Source: CAYWRO01 sp964460345
Lineage (GTDB): Bacteria; Planctomycetota; Phycisphaerae; Phycisphaerales; UBA1924
Length of the DNA: 35,758 nucleotides
Direction of reading: 5' to 3'
NCBI GenBank assembly: GCA_964460345.1
Contig: CAYWRO010000038.1
Coordinates: 1-35,758, forward strand
Shown: positions 8,786 to 18,960 of the stretch, piece after piece
Layout: each line of letters opens with the position of its first letter
Numbering within the stretch: position 1 is the first letter of the stretch
The notes under the pieces: generated by a model
What the model saw: only the letters and a program-made list of their open reading frames with translations
Told to the model about the DNA's origin: nothing
Databases searched by the model: none
Made by a program: the position numbers and the translations under genes

Positions 8786-8887
8786 GGCGGACAGTAGCCG
8801 CCGTCGTCCGGAGCGCGGCGCGTTGATACCGTACGAGGCATGCCGCTCTTCGCGGAACTTCGCCTGCACGCAATCCGGAGGCTCATT

Positions 8888-9859
8888 ATGACGCTGCGCT
8901 TGCTGACTGCACTCGCTCTGTTTGGTGCTTACCTCGTTTCTGCAGGGTGCGGCGACAGCACCAGCGGAACCGACGACGACGGCGGGAAGGCAATCCGCGT
9001 CGGGTTCTCCCAGATCGGCGCGGAGAGCGCGTGGCGAACGGCTGAAACAGAGTCGATCCGTTCAGAGGCCGCAGCACGTGGCGTGGATCTGAAGTTCTCC
9101 GATGCGCAGCAGAAGCAGGAGAACCAGATCAAGGCGCTGCGGACGTTCATTGCGCAGGATGTGGACGCCATCATTCTGGCGCCGGTCGTCGAGAGCGGCT
9201 GGGAGCCCGTGCTGCGCGAAGTGAAGCGGGCCGGGATCCCCGTCGTGCTCGTCGATCGCGGCGTCGATGTTGCGGATGACTCGCTTTACGCCACGCTCAT
9301 CGCTTCTGACTTTGTCGCGGAAGGGCGCATGGCGGGCGAGTGGCTCGCGGCGGCGCTTGGCGGCGAGGGCAACATCGTCGAACTGAAAGGCACCACGGGG
9401 GCAGCGCCCGCGATTGATCGCGAGCGCGGGTTTCGCGAAGCGATCGAGGCGCACCCCGGATTGCAGGTCATCCTGAGTCAGACGGGCGACTTCACGCGCG
9501 CCAAGGGCAAGGAGGTCATGGAGGCCTTTCTGAAGGCCCGCGGAGGCGACATCGACGCGGTCTACGCGCACAATGACGACATGGCCCTGGGCGCCATTCA
9601 GGCGATCGAGGAAGCGGGGTACGAGCCCGGTGAAGACATTCTCGTTGTCTCGATTGACGGCGTGAAGCCGGCGTTTGAAGCGATGGTTGCCGGCAGCCTC
9701 AACGCGACGGTTGAGTGCAATCCGCTGCTCGGCCCGATGGCGTTCGACGCGATCGAGCGCATCCTCGCTGGTGAGACCGTGGAGCGCAAGATCGTCGTCG
9801 AGGACCGGCTGTTCGAGCAGGCCGAGGCCGCGGCGGAACTGCCGAACCGCAAGTACTGA
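8888..9859 (+). CDS. ytfQ: YtfQ-like sugar ABC transporter substrate-binding lipoprotein
   Basis: 323 aa. A signal peptide ending in the lipobox LVSAGC predicts a lipid-anchored binding protein outside the inner membrane. The mature part is a type I periplasmic sugar-binding fold and closely follows E. coli YtfQ, the galactofuranose-binding protein: GFSQIGAESAWRTAETESI, QQKQENQIKALRTFIAQ, APVVESGWEPVL, VLVDRGVDV, SQTGDFTRAKGKEVMEAF, YAHNDDMALGAIQAIEEAG and SIDGVKPAFEAM. The start is ATG 8888 with GGAGG at 8876-8880; the frame is open further upstream, but that would hide the signal peptide. It is the first gene of a five-gene operon with a glycosidase, ATPase and two permeases. The ligand is probably a furanose sugar, by homology and by the adjacent GH127 enzyme. 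Confidence 0.92.
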   Translation: MTLRLLTALALFGAYLVSAGCGDSTSGTDDDGGKAIRVGFSQIGAESAWRTAETESIRSEAAARGVDLKFSDAQQKQENQIKALRTFIAQDVDAIILAPVVESGWEPVLREVKRAGIPVVLVDRGVDVADDSLYATLIASDFVAEGRMAGEWLAAALGGEGNIVELKGTTGAAPAIDRERGFREAIEAHPGLQVILSQTGDFTRAKGKEVMEAFLKARGGDIDAVYAHNDDMALGAIQAIEEAGYEPGEDILVVSIDGVKPAFEAMVAGSLNATVECNPLLGPMAFDAIERILAGETVERKIVVEDRLFEQAEAAAELPNRKY

Positions 9860-9895
9860 TGCGCTTTGGTCCGTGACACTCGAAAGGGGATTCCG

Positions 9896-12306
9896 GTGGA
9901 CAAGTTCCTCTACTTCGCTTGTGCCTCGACGCTCCTTCTCGGCTGGTGCCATGCTGGTGTCACGGCGCAGCCGGCTGCCCCACAGGCCGAGGTGCGCGCA
10001 GTCCCGTTTACAGATGTCCAGATCGAGGATGGGTTCTGGCGCCCCCGCCTGGAGACCAATCGCACCACCACGATTCATTACTGCTTCGCAAAGTGCGACC
10101 ATCGAATCGACAATTTCGCGAAGGCGGGCGGCCTCATGGAAGGGTCGCACATCGGCCATCGCTACGACGACTCGGACGTCTTCAAGGTGATCGAAGGCGC
10201 GGCGTACTCCCTTGCCCTGCAGCGGGACCCGGAGTTGGAGGCGGCGCTCGACGAACTGATCGAGAAGATTGCTGCTGCGCAGGAGGACGATGGATACCTC
10301 TTCACCACGCGCACCATCGATCCATCCAACCCGGCGCACGAGTCCGGCACGGAACGCTGGTCTTACATTGCGCAAAGCCACGAACTTTACAACGTCGGAC
10401 ACCTGTACGAGGCCGCGGTCGCGTACCACCAGGCGACCGGCAAGCGAGCACTCCTCGACGTCGCCATCAGGAACGCCGACCTGATCGACCGCGAGTTCGG
10501 CCCCGGCAAACGCGAGGATCCTCCCGGTCATGAAGAGATTGAGATCGGCCTCGTCAAGCTCGCGGCCGAAACCGGTGAGCAGCGGTACCTCGAACTGGCC
10601 AGGTTCTTCCTCGATGCCCGCGGCCGCGGCGATCGCGAGCGGTACGGACCCATCTATCAGGATCATCTGCCCGTCACGCAGCAATCCGAGCCGGTCGGCC
10701 ACGCCGTGCGCGCCATGTACCTGTATTGCGGCATGGCGGATGTGGCCCGGGCCACGGGCGACAGCGAATATCTTCCCGCGCTCAATCGCATCTGGAACAA
10801 TCTTGTCGGAACAAAGCTGTACCTCACGGGTGGTGTCGGCGCTCGCCATGCCGGTGAGGCGTTCGGGGAGGATTATGAACTGCCCAACGCCAGCGCCTAC
10901 GCCGAAACCTGCGCCGCCATCGGCAACGCCATGTGGAACCATCGCATGGCCCTGCTGCATCAGGACGCGAAGTACATCGACGTCCTTGAGCGGGTGATCT
11001 ACAACGGCTTTCTCTCCGGCGTGTCACTTTCCGGCGATCGCTTCTTTTATCCAAACCCTCTGGCCAGCGGGGGGAGGTACCACCGCAGCGAGTGGTTCAG
11101 CACCTCCTGCTGTCCCGTGAACGTCGTTCGCTTTGTGCCATCCATCCCCGGTTATGTCTACGCACAGGATGACGCCGGCATCTACGTCAACCTGTACATC
11201 GGCGGCGAGGCGCGCATCCAGTTGCCCGGCAACGCCGTCACCCTGCGCCAGGAAACGCAGTATCCGTGGGAAGGAACCGTCAAACTGGTCGTAGAACCGG
11301 AGCACACCGGCGAGTTTGACCTTCGTCTCCGCATCCCCGGATGGGCCCGCGGCCGGCCGGTGCCGAGCGACCTGTACTCGTACATCGACACTCCGGGCCA
11401 AACAGATGCGCCAGGCGCGACGCTGACGATCAACGGCCAGCCAACGCCGCTTCCGCTCATCGATCGTGGGTACATCACGCTCTCCCGCATGTGGAGCGCC
11501 GGCGATGAGATCTCAATCACCTTCAACATGCCGGTTCGACTTGTCGAAGCGGCCGGCGCCGTCGAGGCGAATCGCAACCGGCTGGCGATCGAGCGCGGGC
11601 CGATCGTCTACTGCCTAGAGGCCGTCGACAATGGCGGTCATGTTCGCGATCTGTGGATGCCCGCGGATGTGGGTTTTGCGGCGGCTCATCAACCGGACCT
11701 GCTCGGCGGCGTGACGACTCTCCAGTTCGAGGGCCGCCGGGCGCATCGTGAGGCGGATGGACCAGTGCGCTCCGAAACAGTCACGTTGAAGGCCGTTCCG
11801 TATGCCGTCTGGGACCATCGCGCGCCCGGCGAGATGGCCGTCTGGATCCCAACCAGCCAGGAGGCCGCCAGCCCGCTGCCACCACCGACCCTCGCCAGCC
11901 GCAGCCGCGTTACCGCCTCTCACTGTTACAGCGGCGACACCATTCACGCCGTGAACGACCAGCAGGAACCGCAGGCCAGCAACGATCACGGCATCCCGCG
12001 ATTCACGTGGTGGCCGCGCAAGGGCACCACCGAATGGATCCAGTATGAGTTTGATGAACCGCACACGCTTGGCGGCGTGGAGGTCTACTTCTTCGACGAC
12101 ACCGGCAGAGGTGAATGCCGCGTGCCGGCCTCCTGGCGCGTTCTCATCCGCGGGGCGGCTGGTGAGGACTGGAAGCCTGTGACGCTGGCGGCGGAGCCCA
12201 GCGTGGCGCGCGACGGCTACAACCGTGTTGAGTTCAAGCCGGTAACCGTCGTCGCGGTTCGCCTCGAAGCGCGCCTTCAAAACGGCTACAGCGGCGGAAT
12301 CCTCGA

Positions 12307-12325
<19 letters not shown>
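9896..12325 (+). CDS. Secreted GH127-family glycosidase (beta-L-arabinofuranosidase-like) with C-terminal discoidin-like domain
   Basis: 809 aa from GTG 9896, which has AAAGGGGA just upstream and gives a signal peptide (MDKFLYFACASTLLLGWCHA). Residues about 30-640 match glycoside hydrolase family 127/DUF1680: DVQIEDGFWRPRLETNR, GGLMEGSHIGHRYDDSDVFK, LYLTGGVGARHAGEAFGEDY and RVIYNGFLSGVSLSGDRFFY. The zinc/catalytic set known from HypBA1 is present: Glu337 and Cys339 in 'ETC', and Cys405-Cys406 in 'SCC'. Residues about 680-809 form a beta-rich F5/8C-like module (GGVEVYFFDDTGRGECRVP... to the C-terminus), probably carbohydrate-binding. Lying between the binding protein and the ATPase of a furanose-type transporter, it probably releases terminal L-arabinofuranose outside the cytoplasm for import. 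Specificity is inferred. Confidence 0.9.
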
Positions 12326-13886
<1,561 letters not shown>

Positions 13887-13890
<4 letters not shown>

Positions 13891-14972
13891 GCCCAGCGCC
13901 AGCGCGGCCCGTCGCGGCCCCTCAACGTGATCTGCCGCGGCTGCCGCGGATCATCTGGCCGATCCTCGCGCTGGCGTGTCTGCTGCTGTTCAACCTGATC
14001 TTCACGCCGAACTTCTTTCACATCGAGTTCCGCGATGGACGACTCTTTGGAAGTCTCATCGACGTCCTCGACCGAGCAGCGCCGCTCATGCTCGTCTCGA
14101 TCGGCATGACACTCGTCATCGCCACCGCCGGGGTAGACCTCTCCGTCGGTGCGGTGATGGCCATCGCCGGGGCCGTCGCGGCGTGTCTCGTGGCCAGGCC
14201 GGAGACCTCCATCCTCTCGCGAGTTGACGTTGCCGGGTCCATCTGGCTCATCCTGCTGGCCTCCCTCGGCGTATCGCTGGTGGCCGGGCTCGGCAACGGC
14301 CTGCTGGTGGCCGCCGGCCGCGTTCAGCCGATCATCGCCACACTCATTCTCATGGTTGCCGGCCGCGGCGCCGCTCAGTTGCTCACCGGTGGGCAGATTG
14401 TTACTTTCGATAGCGCTCCCCTCGCCTGGCTCGGCAACGGCGCCATGCTCGGGATCCCCGCGGGCGTAGTCGTCGCAATGGGCGCACTGCTCGCCGCCCT
14501 GCTGCTCACCCGCGGCACCGCGCTTGGTCTCTTCATCGCGGCGATCGGCGGCAACGCCGTGGCCGCGCGGCACGCCGGTTTGCCCGCCGGGGCGATCAAG
14601 GTGATCGCCTACGCGCTCTCCGGCCTGCTCGCGGGCCTTGCAGGGCTGATCGTCGCGTCGGACATCCGCGCTGCGGATGCAAACAACGCGGGCCTGTACA
14701 TGGAACTGGACGCCATCCTTGCAGTCGTCCTCGGCGGAACGGCCCTGGTCGGCGGCCGCTTCTCGCTGATCGGTTCGATCATCGGCGCCATCCTCATCCA
14801 GAGCGTGACCACCACCATTCTCAGCCGCGGCATGGCCGTTGAGTACACGCTGATCGTCAAGGCGGCCGTCATCGTGCTCGTGTGCCTGCTGCAATCGCCG
14901 CGGTTCCGGGCACTCGTTGCGCGGACGGTGCGGATTTCGCGCCGGCCGGCGACCAGGGGGGCTGACGCATGA
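13887..14972 (+). CDS. ytfT: Sugar ABC transporter permease, YtfT-like
   Basis: 361 aa, BPD_transp_2 family permease with about eight to ten membrane helices. Typical motifs are TLVIATAGVDLSVGAVMAIAG, PIIATLILMVAGRGAAQLLTGG, FIAAIGGNAVAARHAGL and AILAVVLGGTALVGGRFSLI. It starts by an ATGA overlap with the ATPase gene and ends by an ATGA overlap with the second permease, so the three are tightly coupled. It forms one half of the membrane pore; the pairing with the following YjfF-like gene mirrors E. coli YtfT/YjfF. Confidence 0.92.
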
Positions 14973-15997
14973 CGGCGCGGCTGCTGACGCGATATGGCCC
15001 TGTGCTTGCCACGGCGTTGGTGGCGATCGTGCTGTACGCCGCGGCGGGCCTGCGTTTCGACGGCTTCTTCTCGATGCGCGTTTTCGCGGGCTTTTTCGCC
15101 GACAACGCCTTCCTGGGCATCGCGGCGATCGGCATCACGTTCGTGATCATCTCCGGAGGCATTGACCTGTCCGTAGGCGCCGTGGTCGGCTGCTCGAGCA
15201 TCCTCATCGCCACCCTCGTCGAGCAAGCGCACTGGCACCCGGTTCCGGCGGTGCTGGCCGCCCTCCTGTTCGGCACATCGCTCGGGGCGGCGATGGGAGG
15301 GCTCATCCATGCCTTCACGCTTCCGCCATTCATCGTCACGCTCGGCGGCATGTTCTTCGCGCGGGGCCTCGGGTTCGTCGTTCACGAAGGGGCCATTGCA
15401 ATCCGGCATCCCTTCTTCGAGACGCTCTACGCAGGTCCCGCGAAGCTGGCCATCGCGATTGGCCTTCCCAGTTCGACCGTAGAGACGGTGGCCCTCCTTG
15501 CCCCGACGCCGAGCGTGCTCCTGCTGCTCACGCTCGCCGCGGCCGTTTATCTCGCCCACTGCACACCCGCCGGGCGCAATGTCTACGCCGTCGGTGGCAA
15601 TGAAGAGTCCGCTCGCCTCATGGGTGTGCCGGTCGGCCGAACCAAAGTTGGCGTCTACGCCTTCAGCGGCTTCTGCTCCGCGCTCGCCGGGGCGACCTAC
15701 TGCCTCTATACGTTTTCGGGGAACGCCGCTGCCGGCGCCATGCTGGAACTGGATGCGATTGCCGCGGCCGTCATCGGCGGCGCGCTGCTCTCCGGCGGCG
15801 CAGGATACGTACTCGGCACCATGCTGGGCGTGGTGATCTTCGGCATCGTGCAGACGGCCATCATCTTTGAAGGCACGCTCAGTTCGTGGTGGACGCGCAT
15901 TGTCATCGGCCTGCTGTTGCTGGTGTTCATTGCGCTGCAGCAGATCCTCGCCGCGCTGCTGGCCCGCGTTGTGGGGAAGGTCCCGAAGGCGCATTAG
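14969..15997 (+). CDS. yjfF: Sugar ABC transporter permease, YjfF-like
   Basis: 342 aa, second BPD_transp_2 permease. Motifs: ITFVIISGGIDLSVGAVVGC, PPFIVTLGGMFFARGLGFVV, NVYAVGGNEESARLMGVPVG and AVIGGALLSGGAGYVLGTML. The strong resemblance to YjfF rather than to a second YtfT supports assignment of the whole set to the YtfQRT-YjfF furanose transporter group. It begins with an ATGA overlap and is the last gene of the operon. The following ~100 nt contain a GC-rich stretch but no terminator I would defend. Confidence 0.92.
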   Translation: MTARLLTRYGPVLATALVAIVLYAAAGLRFDGFFSMRVFAGFFADNAFLGIAAIGITFVIISGGIDLSVGAVVGCSSILIATLVEQAHWHPVPAVLAALLFGTSLGAAMGGLIHAFTLPPFIVTLGGMFFARGLGFVVHEGAIAIRHPFFETLYAGPAKLAIAIGLPSSTVETVALLAPTPSVLLLLTLAAAVYLAHCTPAGRNVYAVGGNEESARLMGVPVGRTKVGVYAFSGFCSALAGATYCLYTFSGNAAAGAMLELDAIAAAVIGGALLSGGAGYVLGTMLGVVIFGIVQTAIIFEGTLSSWWTRIVIGLLLLVFIALQQILAALLARVVGKVPKAH

Positions 15998-16095
15998 TGC
16001 GCTAGGGAAATGGGGGGGCGCTCCGCCTTGTCGCACGGTCGGTCATGCGCACACTCGACACGGATGGCGCTGCGCGCGGATGCTGGAGAACGGCA

Positions 16096-16590
16096 ATGTC
16101 CAGGCCCGTTGAAGGCACGGACCTGCAGGTCGATGACGATGATGCGTTCCAGCGAGCCGACTGGCGCGCGCAGCGGATCGGCTGGTGCCTCTTCGCCGTT
16201 GCTCTGCTGGCCGCCATGACCGGGCTCTTCGGCGGCGGTCCGCTCAGCACCGCGACGAAAGAGGGCGACGGGTGGTCGATCGAGTACGAGCGGTTTGCGC
16301 GGCGGACGAAAGAGCAGGCGCTCACGATCCGCGCGCACGCACAGCGGCAGACAATCGAGATCGAGTTCGCCGGCGCGATCTTGCGGCAGTCCCGCCTCGA
16401 GAGCATTAATCCGGAACCGCTCAGCCGCATCGCGACAACCGATGGGCAACGCCTCACCTTTGCCGTCTCCGGTTCAGAGCCGATCACCATCGTGATCCGG
16501 TTCACGCCGGAATCCGCCGGGCGGGTCGACGGCAGCGTGCGGATCGATGGCGGTGAGGCGAAGGAGTTCTCGACGTTTGTCTATCCCTGA
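16096..16590 (+). CDS. Small single-pass membrane protein, unknown function
   Basis: 164 aa from ATG 16096, chosen because GGAGA (16085-16089) precedes it; the frame is open to 16045 but without a ribosome-binding site. A polar, acidic N-terminal ~35 residues is followed by one membrane helix (about GWCLFAVALLAAMTGLFGG) and an extracytoplasmic domain of ~100 residues with alternating beta-type sequence (LTIRAHAQRQTIEIEF, RLTFAVSGSEPITIVIRF, KEFSTFVYP). No family recognised. It lies 31 nt before a DUF421 gene and is probably cotranscribed, so the two may act together at the membrane. Confidence 0.75.
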   Translation: MSRPVEGTDLQVDDDDAFQRADWRAQRIGWCLFAVALLAAMTGLFGGGPLSTATKEGDGWSIEYERFARRTKEQALTIRAHAQRQTIEIEFAGAILRQSRLESINPEPLSRIATTDGQRLTFAVSGSEPITIVIRFTPESAGRVDGSVRIDGGEAKEFSTFVYP

Positions 16591-16621
16591 AGGCGCGGCC
16601 CGGCGTGGAAGGAGAATCTGC

Positions 16622-17077
16622 ATGGACATGATTGCTCGCGGCCTGGCGATCTACGTCGTCGTCTGGCTGTTCTTCCGAATCGCCGGCCGGCGCGCGATGT
16701 CGCAGATGACCACGTTTGATTTCGTTCTCCTGCTCATCTGCGGCGAAGCGACCCAGCAGGCGTTGCTCGGCGACGATTTCTCGCTGACGAACGCCGCCTT
16801 CGTGGTCCTTACGCTGGTGAGCGTCGACCTGATCGTGACCGCGCTGCGGGCCAGATACCAGCGCCTTGAGCATGTCATCGAGGGGCGTCCACTGCTGATC
16901 ATGAAGAACGGGCGCCCCCTGAGTGATCGGATGTCGCGCGAGCGTGTGGATGAGGAGGACATCCTTCACGAGGCCCGTCAGAAGCACGGATTGCGGCGCC
17001 TCGACCAGGTGGACCACGCCGTGCTCGAGCCCAGTGGGGGAATCTCAATCATCCCCCGGGAGGAGAAGGGGACGTGA
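16622..17077 (+). CDS. DUF421 (YetF-type) membrane protein
   Basis: 151 aa. The start ATG 16622 has AAGGAGA at 16609-16615. Two to three N-terminal helices (GLAIYVVVWLFFRIAGRRAM, TTFDFVLLLICGEATQQALL, AAFVVLTLVSVDLIVTALRA) are followed by a small soluble domain with the DUF421 hallmark 'EGRPLLIMKNGRPLSDRMSR' and a late 'GLRRLDQVDHAVLEPSGGIS'. The biochemical role of DUF421 proteins is not settled; B. subtilis homologues are linked to the spore and cell envelope. The length is shorter than the two-domain YetF proteins but usual for the single-domain group. Confidence 0.88.
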   Translation: MDMIARGLAIYVVVWLFFRIAGRRAMSQMTTFDFVLLLICGEATQQALLGDDFSLTNAAFVVLTLVSVDLIVTALRARYQRLEHVIEGRPLLIMKNGRPLSDRMSRERVDEEDILHEARQKHGLRRLDQVDHAVLEPSGGISIIPREEKGT

Positions 17078-17185
17078 GTGCCCCGTGTCCCCCCGACGTT
17101 GGGCAGGCCGCCCCATTGGCGGTCGGCCGGTCAGCGCCTTTAACACAGGCAGACTGTTCGACCCAACGACGTGAAGGAGACGACC

Positions 17186-17503
17186 ATGACACGCACATCC
17201 CAAGCGCCCACTTCCGGGACGTTCCAGGACATCGATGAGCCGTCAGCCAAGGTGTCGCCCGAGCACGAGTTCGAGCAGCACCACGAAGGCCCGGTTGCCA
17301 CCGCCATTGAGCGTCAGACCGCCCGCGTGCCCAGCGACACGTTTCTGTGGGCAGCCGGCGCCTCGATCGCCGGATCCCTGGTCCTCCAGATGATGAATCG
17401 CAAGGAGGACGCCATCTTCGTCGGTCAGTGGGCCCCGACCTTCCTGATCCTCGGGATGTACAACAAACTCGTCAAACTGCACGGGCACGACTACGCGCAA
17501 TGA
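17186..17503 (+). CDS. Small hypothetical membrane-associated protein, 105 aa
   Basis: ATG 17186 follows AAGGAG at 17174-17179, a strong ribosome-binding site. The first ~50 residues are polar and acid/His-rich (…EHEFEQHHEGPVATAIERQT); then two weakly hydrophobic segments (FLWAAGASIAGSLVLQMM and APTFLILGMYNKLVKL) may insert in the membrane. I do not recognise a family. Its stop abuts the stop of the convergent gene at 17504, with no terminator between them. Confidence 0.75.
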   Translation: MTRTSQAPTSGTFQDIDEPSAKVSPEHEFEQHHEGPVATAIERQTARVPSDTFLWAAGASIAGSLVLQMMNRKEDAIFVGQWAPTFLILGMYNKLVKLHGHDYAQ

Positions 17504-17959
17504 TCACGCGTGCGTCTCGCCCAGCCAGGCATACGTCGCCTCAAGAAGCCCAGCAATCCGCTGCCGGCGGGGCCAGGCAGTTAACCGGAGGCCTGCTTCG
17601 CGTAGCGCCATCCGGCAGAGGTTCCGGTCTGGCTCGCTGAGCGCCCCATTGAGGGGGGTCTCCAGGAGGCGCTCCATCTCCGTCAGCAGTTCGGCCGGTC
17701 CCGTCCAGGGCCGGGAAAGCAACCCGGCCCGCCGGAACCGGTGACCGGCGAGCTCAATGAGCCGAGCGACCTCTTCGGGAACGGCTGGCACGTCGGGCAC
17801 GGGCTCGGGACGGTGCTCTGCACGACCTGCCGCCTGGGATAGCGGCACATCGTCAATCGCAAGCGTCGCAACGCGTGTCAGGGGACGGCTCCGTCGGCGG
17901 TCCGCATCTTGGCGGCCGGACCGGGGAGCCACCCTCGTGGTGATGGGTTGTGAAATCAC
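17504..17959 (-). CDS. Hypothetical protein, 151 aa
   Basis: GTG start with a near-perfect ribosome-binding site GGAGGTG at 17964-17970 (reverse strand). The N-terminal ~45 residues are Arg/Ser-rich and likely disordered; the rest is helical (VPEEVARLIELAGHRFRR, AELLTEMERLLETP, RNLCRMALREAGLRL, RIAGLLEATYAWLG). No known domain recognised. It follows the small gene at 17992-18288 by 32 nt on the same strand, and the two probably form an operon divergent from the sigma factor gene. Confidence 0.65.
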   Translation of the reverse strand: MISQPITTRVAPRSGRQDADRRRSRPLTRVATLAIDDVPLSQAAGRAEHRPEPVPDVPAVPEEVARLIELAGHRFRRAGLLSRPWTGPAELLTEMERLLETPLNGALSEPDRNLCRMALREAGLRLTAWPRRQRIAGLLEATYAWLGETHA

Positions 17960-17991
17960 TGAACACCTCCATGGTCGTCCGTCGTGGGTCG

Positions 17992-18288
17992 TCAGAGGAT
18001 GTCGCCGCGAATCTGATTGATCAGGTCGAGCATGTTCTGCGTGTCCACCGGGCCGAGGGGGTTGTCAATTGACAACAGCAGGGCCTCAATCTCAGCCAGC
18101 AGTGTCAGGAACGACAGGCGCTGTGCGGGCGAGTCGAACTTCGGTGGACCGACCTCGTCGTAGAAGGCCGTGACGGCGAGGATGGCGGGCCCCGGCTCTG
18201 AGCTCAGGTGCTTGCACTCTCCGCCGAGCCAGCGGTACAACTGGCAGAGCATCTCCATGAACTTGCTGAGAAACGGGGACGGGGGCAT
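17992..18288 (-). CDS. Hypothetical helical protein, 98 aa
   Basis: ATG start with AGGAAGG just upstream. All-helical small protein containing CQLYRWLGGECKHL and SPAQRLSFLTLLAEIEALLL; it ends IRGDIL. No family recognised. Its start codon lies 80 nt from the divergent sigma factor start, so the two share one short control region. Together with the 151-aa gene it may be regulated by, or regulate, the sigma factor/kinase pair, but only the arrangement suggests this. Confidence 0.68.
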   Translation of the reverse strand: MPPSPFLSKFMEMLCQLYRWLGGECKHLSSEPGPAILAVTAFYDEVGPPKFDSPAQRLSFLTLLAEIEALLLSIDNPLGPVDTQNMLDLINQIRGDIL

Positions 18289-18368
18289 TGGCCTTCCTGC
18301 TTCACTCAGAATCCTGTAAGATGTACGCCTTCGAGACGGGGGGTGTGAGGACGGATCGAGAAATTTTC

Positions 18369-18959
18369 ATGAACTGCGAGGCCCCCGCGCAACTCATCCT
18401 CGACGCCGTTCAACGCGGCGACGTGAACCAGGTGCGCCACTTGCTCTCCGAGTTCCTGCTGCAGAACGGGGATCGCATCCGCGCCATCGCCCGCAGGAAG
18501 CTGACCCACGCGACGCGGTCGATCTATGACAGCGAAGACGTTCTCTCAACTGTATTGCGCCGAATGGATGAGTTCGCCGCCCAGGGGCGGTTCGACCCCA
18601 CCTCCGAAGATGACATCTGGGGGCTCATCGCCGTCATCGCCCGAAACGCCGCGGTGAGCCGCGTGCGGCTCGTCGCCCGCCTCAACCAGCTCGTCGGCGA
18701 AGACGGTCAGTACGGCCAACTGGTTCTCGCTCGCGCTGAAGCCTGCCGATCCGACGACGAAGCAGCCGTCCTTGTGACACAACTCTCGATGTGGCTGCCC
18801 GATGCGGAGGCGCGGCAACTCTTCACGCTGCGCCTCCGTGGCGCCGCTCATCCGGTCGTCGCGACAGTCCTCAACATCACGCCCGCCGCGGCGAGGCAGC
18901 GGTGGAAGACGATCAAGGATCTCCTTTTGCAGCGCATGCGCGAGGAGGGATGGCTGTGA
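18369..18959 (+). CDS. ECF-type RNA polymerase sigma factor
   Basis: 196 aa from ATG 18369; the frame is open upstream to 18288 with only a TTG candidate. The N-terminal half resembles sigma region 2 of the planctomycete ECF-like group (RAIARRKLTHATRSIYDSEDVLSTVLRRM, then an RFDPTSEDDIWGLIAVIARN helix). The C-terminal part has a region 4 helix-turn-helix: LTVLNITPAAARQRWKTIKDLL-like sequence near the end. It would direct RNA polymerase to a specific promoter set. The kinase gene begins 1 nt after its stop codon, a pairing frequent in planctomycetes, where phosphorylation may control the sigma factor. No anti-sigma gene is seen nearby. Confidence 0.8.
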   Translation: MNCEAPAQLILDAVQRGDVNQVRHLLSEFLLQNGDRIRAIARRKLTHATRSIYDSEDVLSTVLRRMDEFAAQGRFDPTSEDDIWGLIAVIARNAAVSRVRLVARLNQLVGEDGQYGQLVLARAEACRSDDEAAVLVTQLSMWLPDAEARQLFTLRLRGAAHPVVATVLNITPAAARQRWKTIKDLLLQRMREEGWL

Positions 18960-18960
18960 G

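Noticed and set aside
9062..10960. 632-codon reverse open frame opposite the binding protein and glycosidase genes
   Set aside because: Lies fully antisense to two strong family matches and has shadow-like composition.
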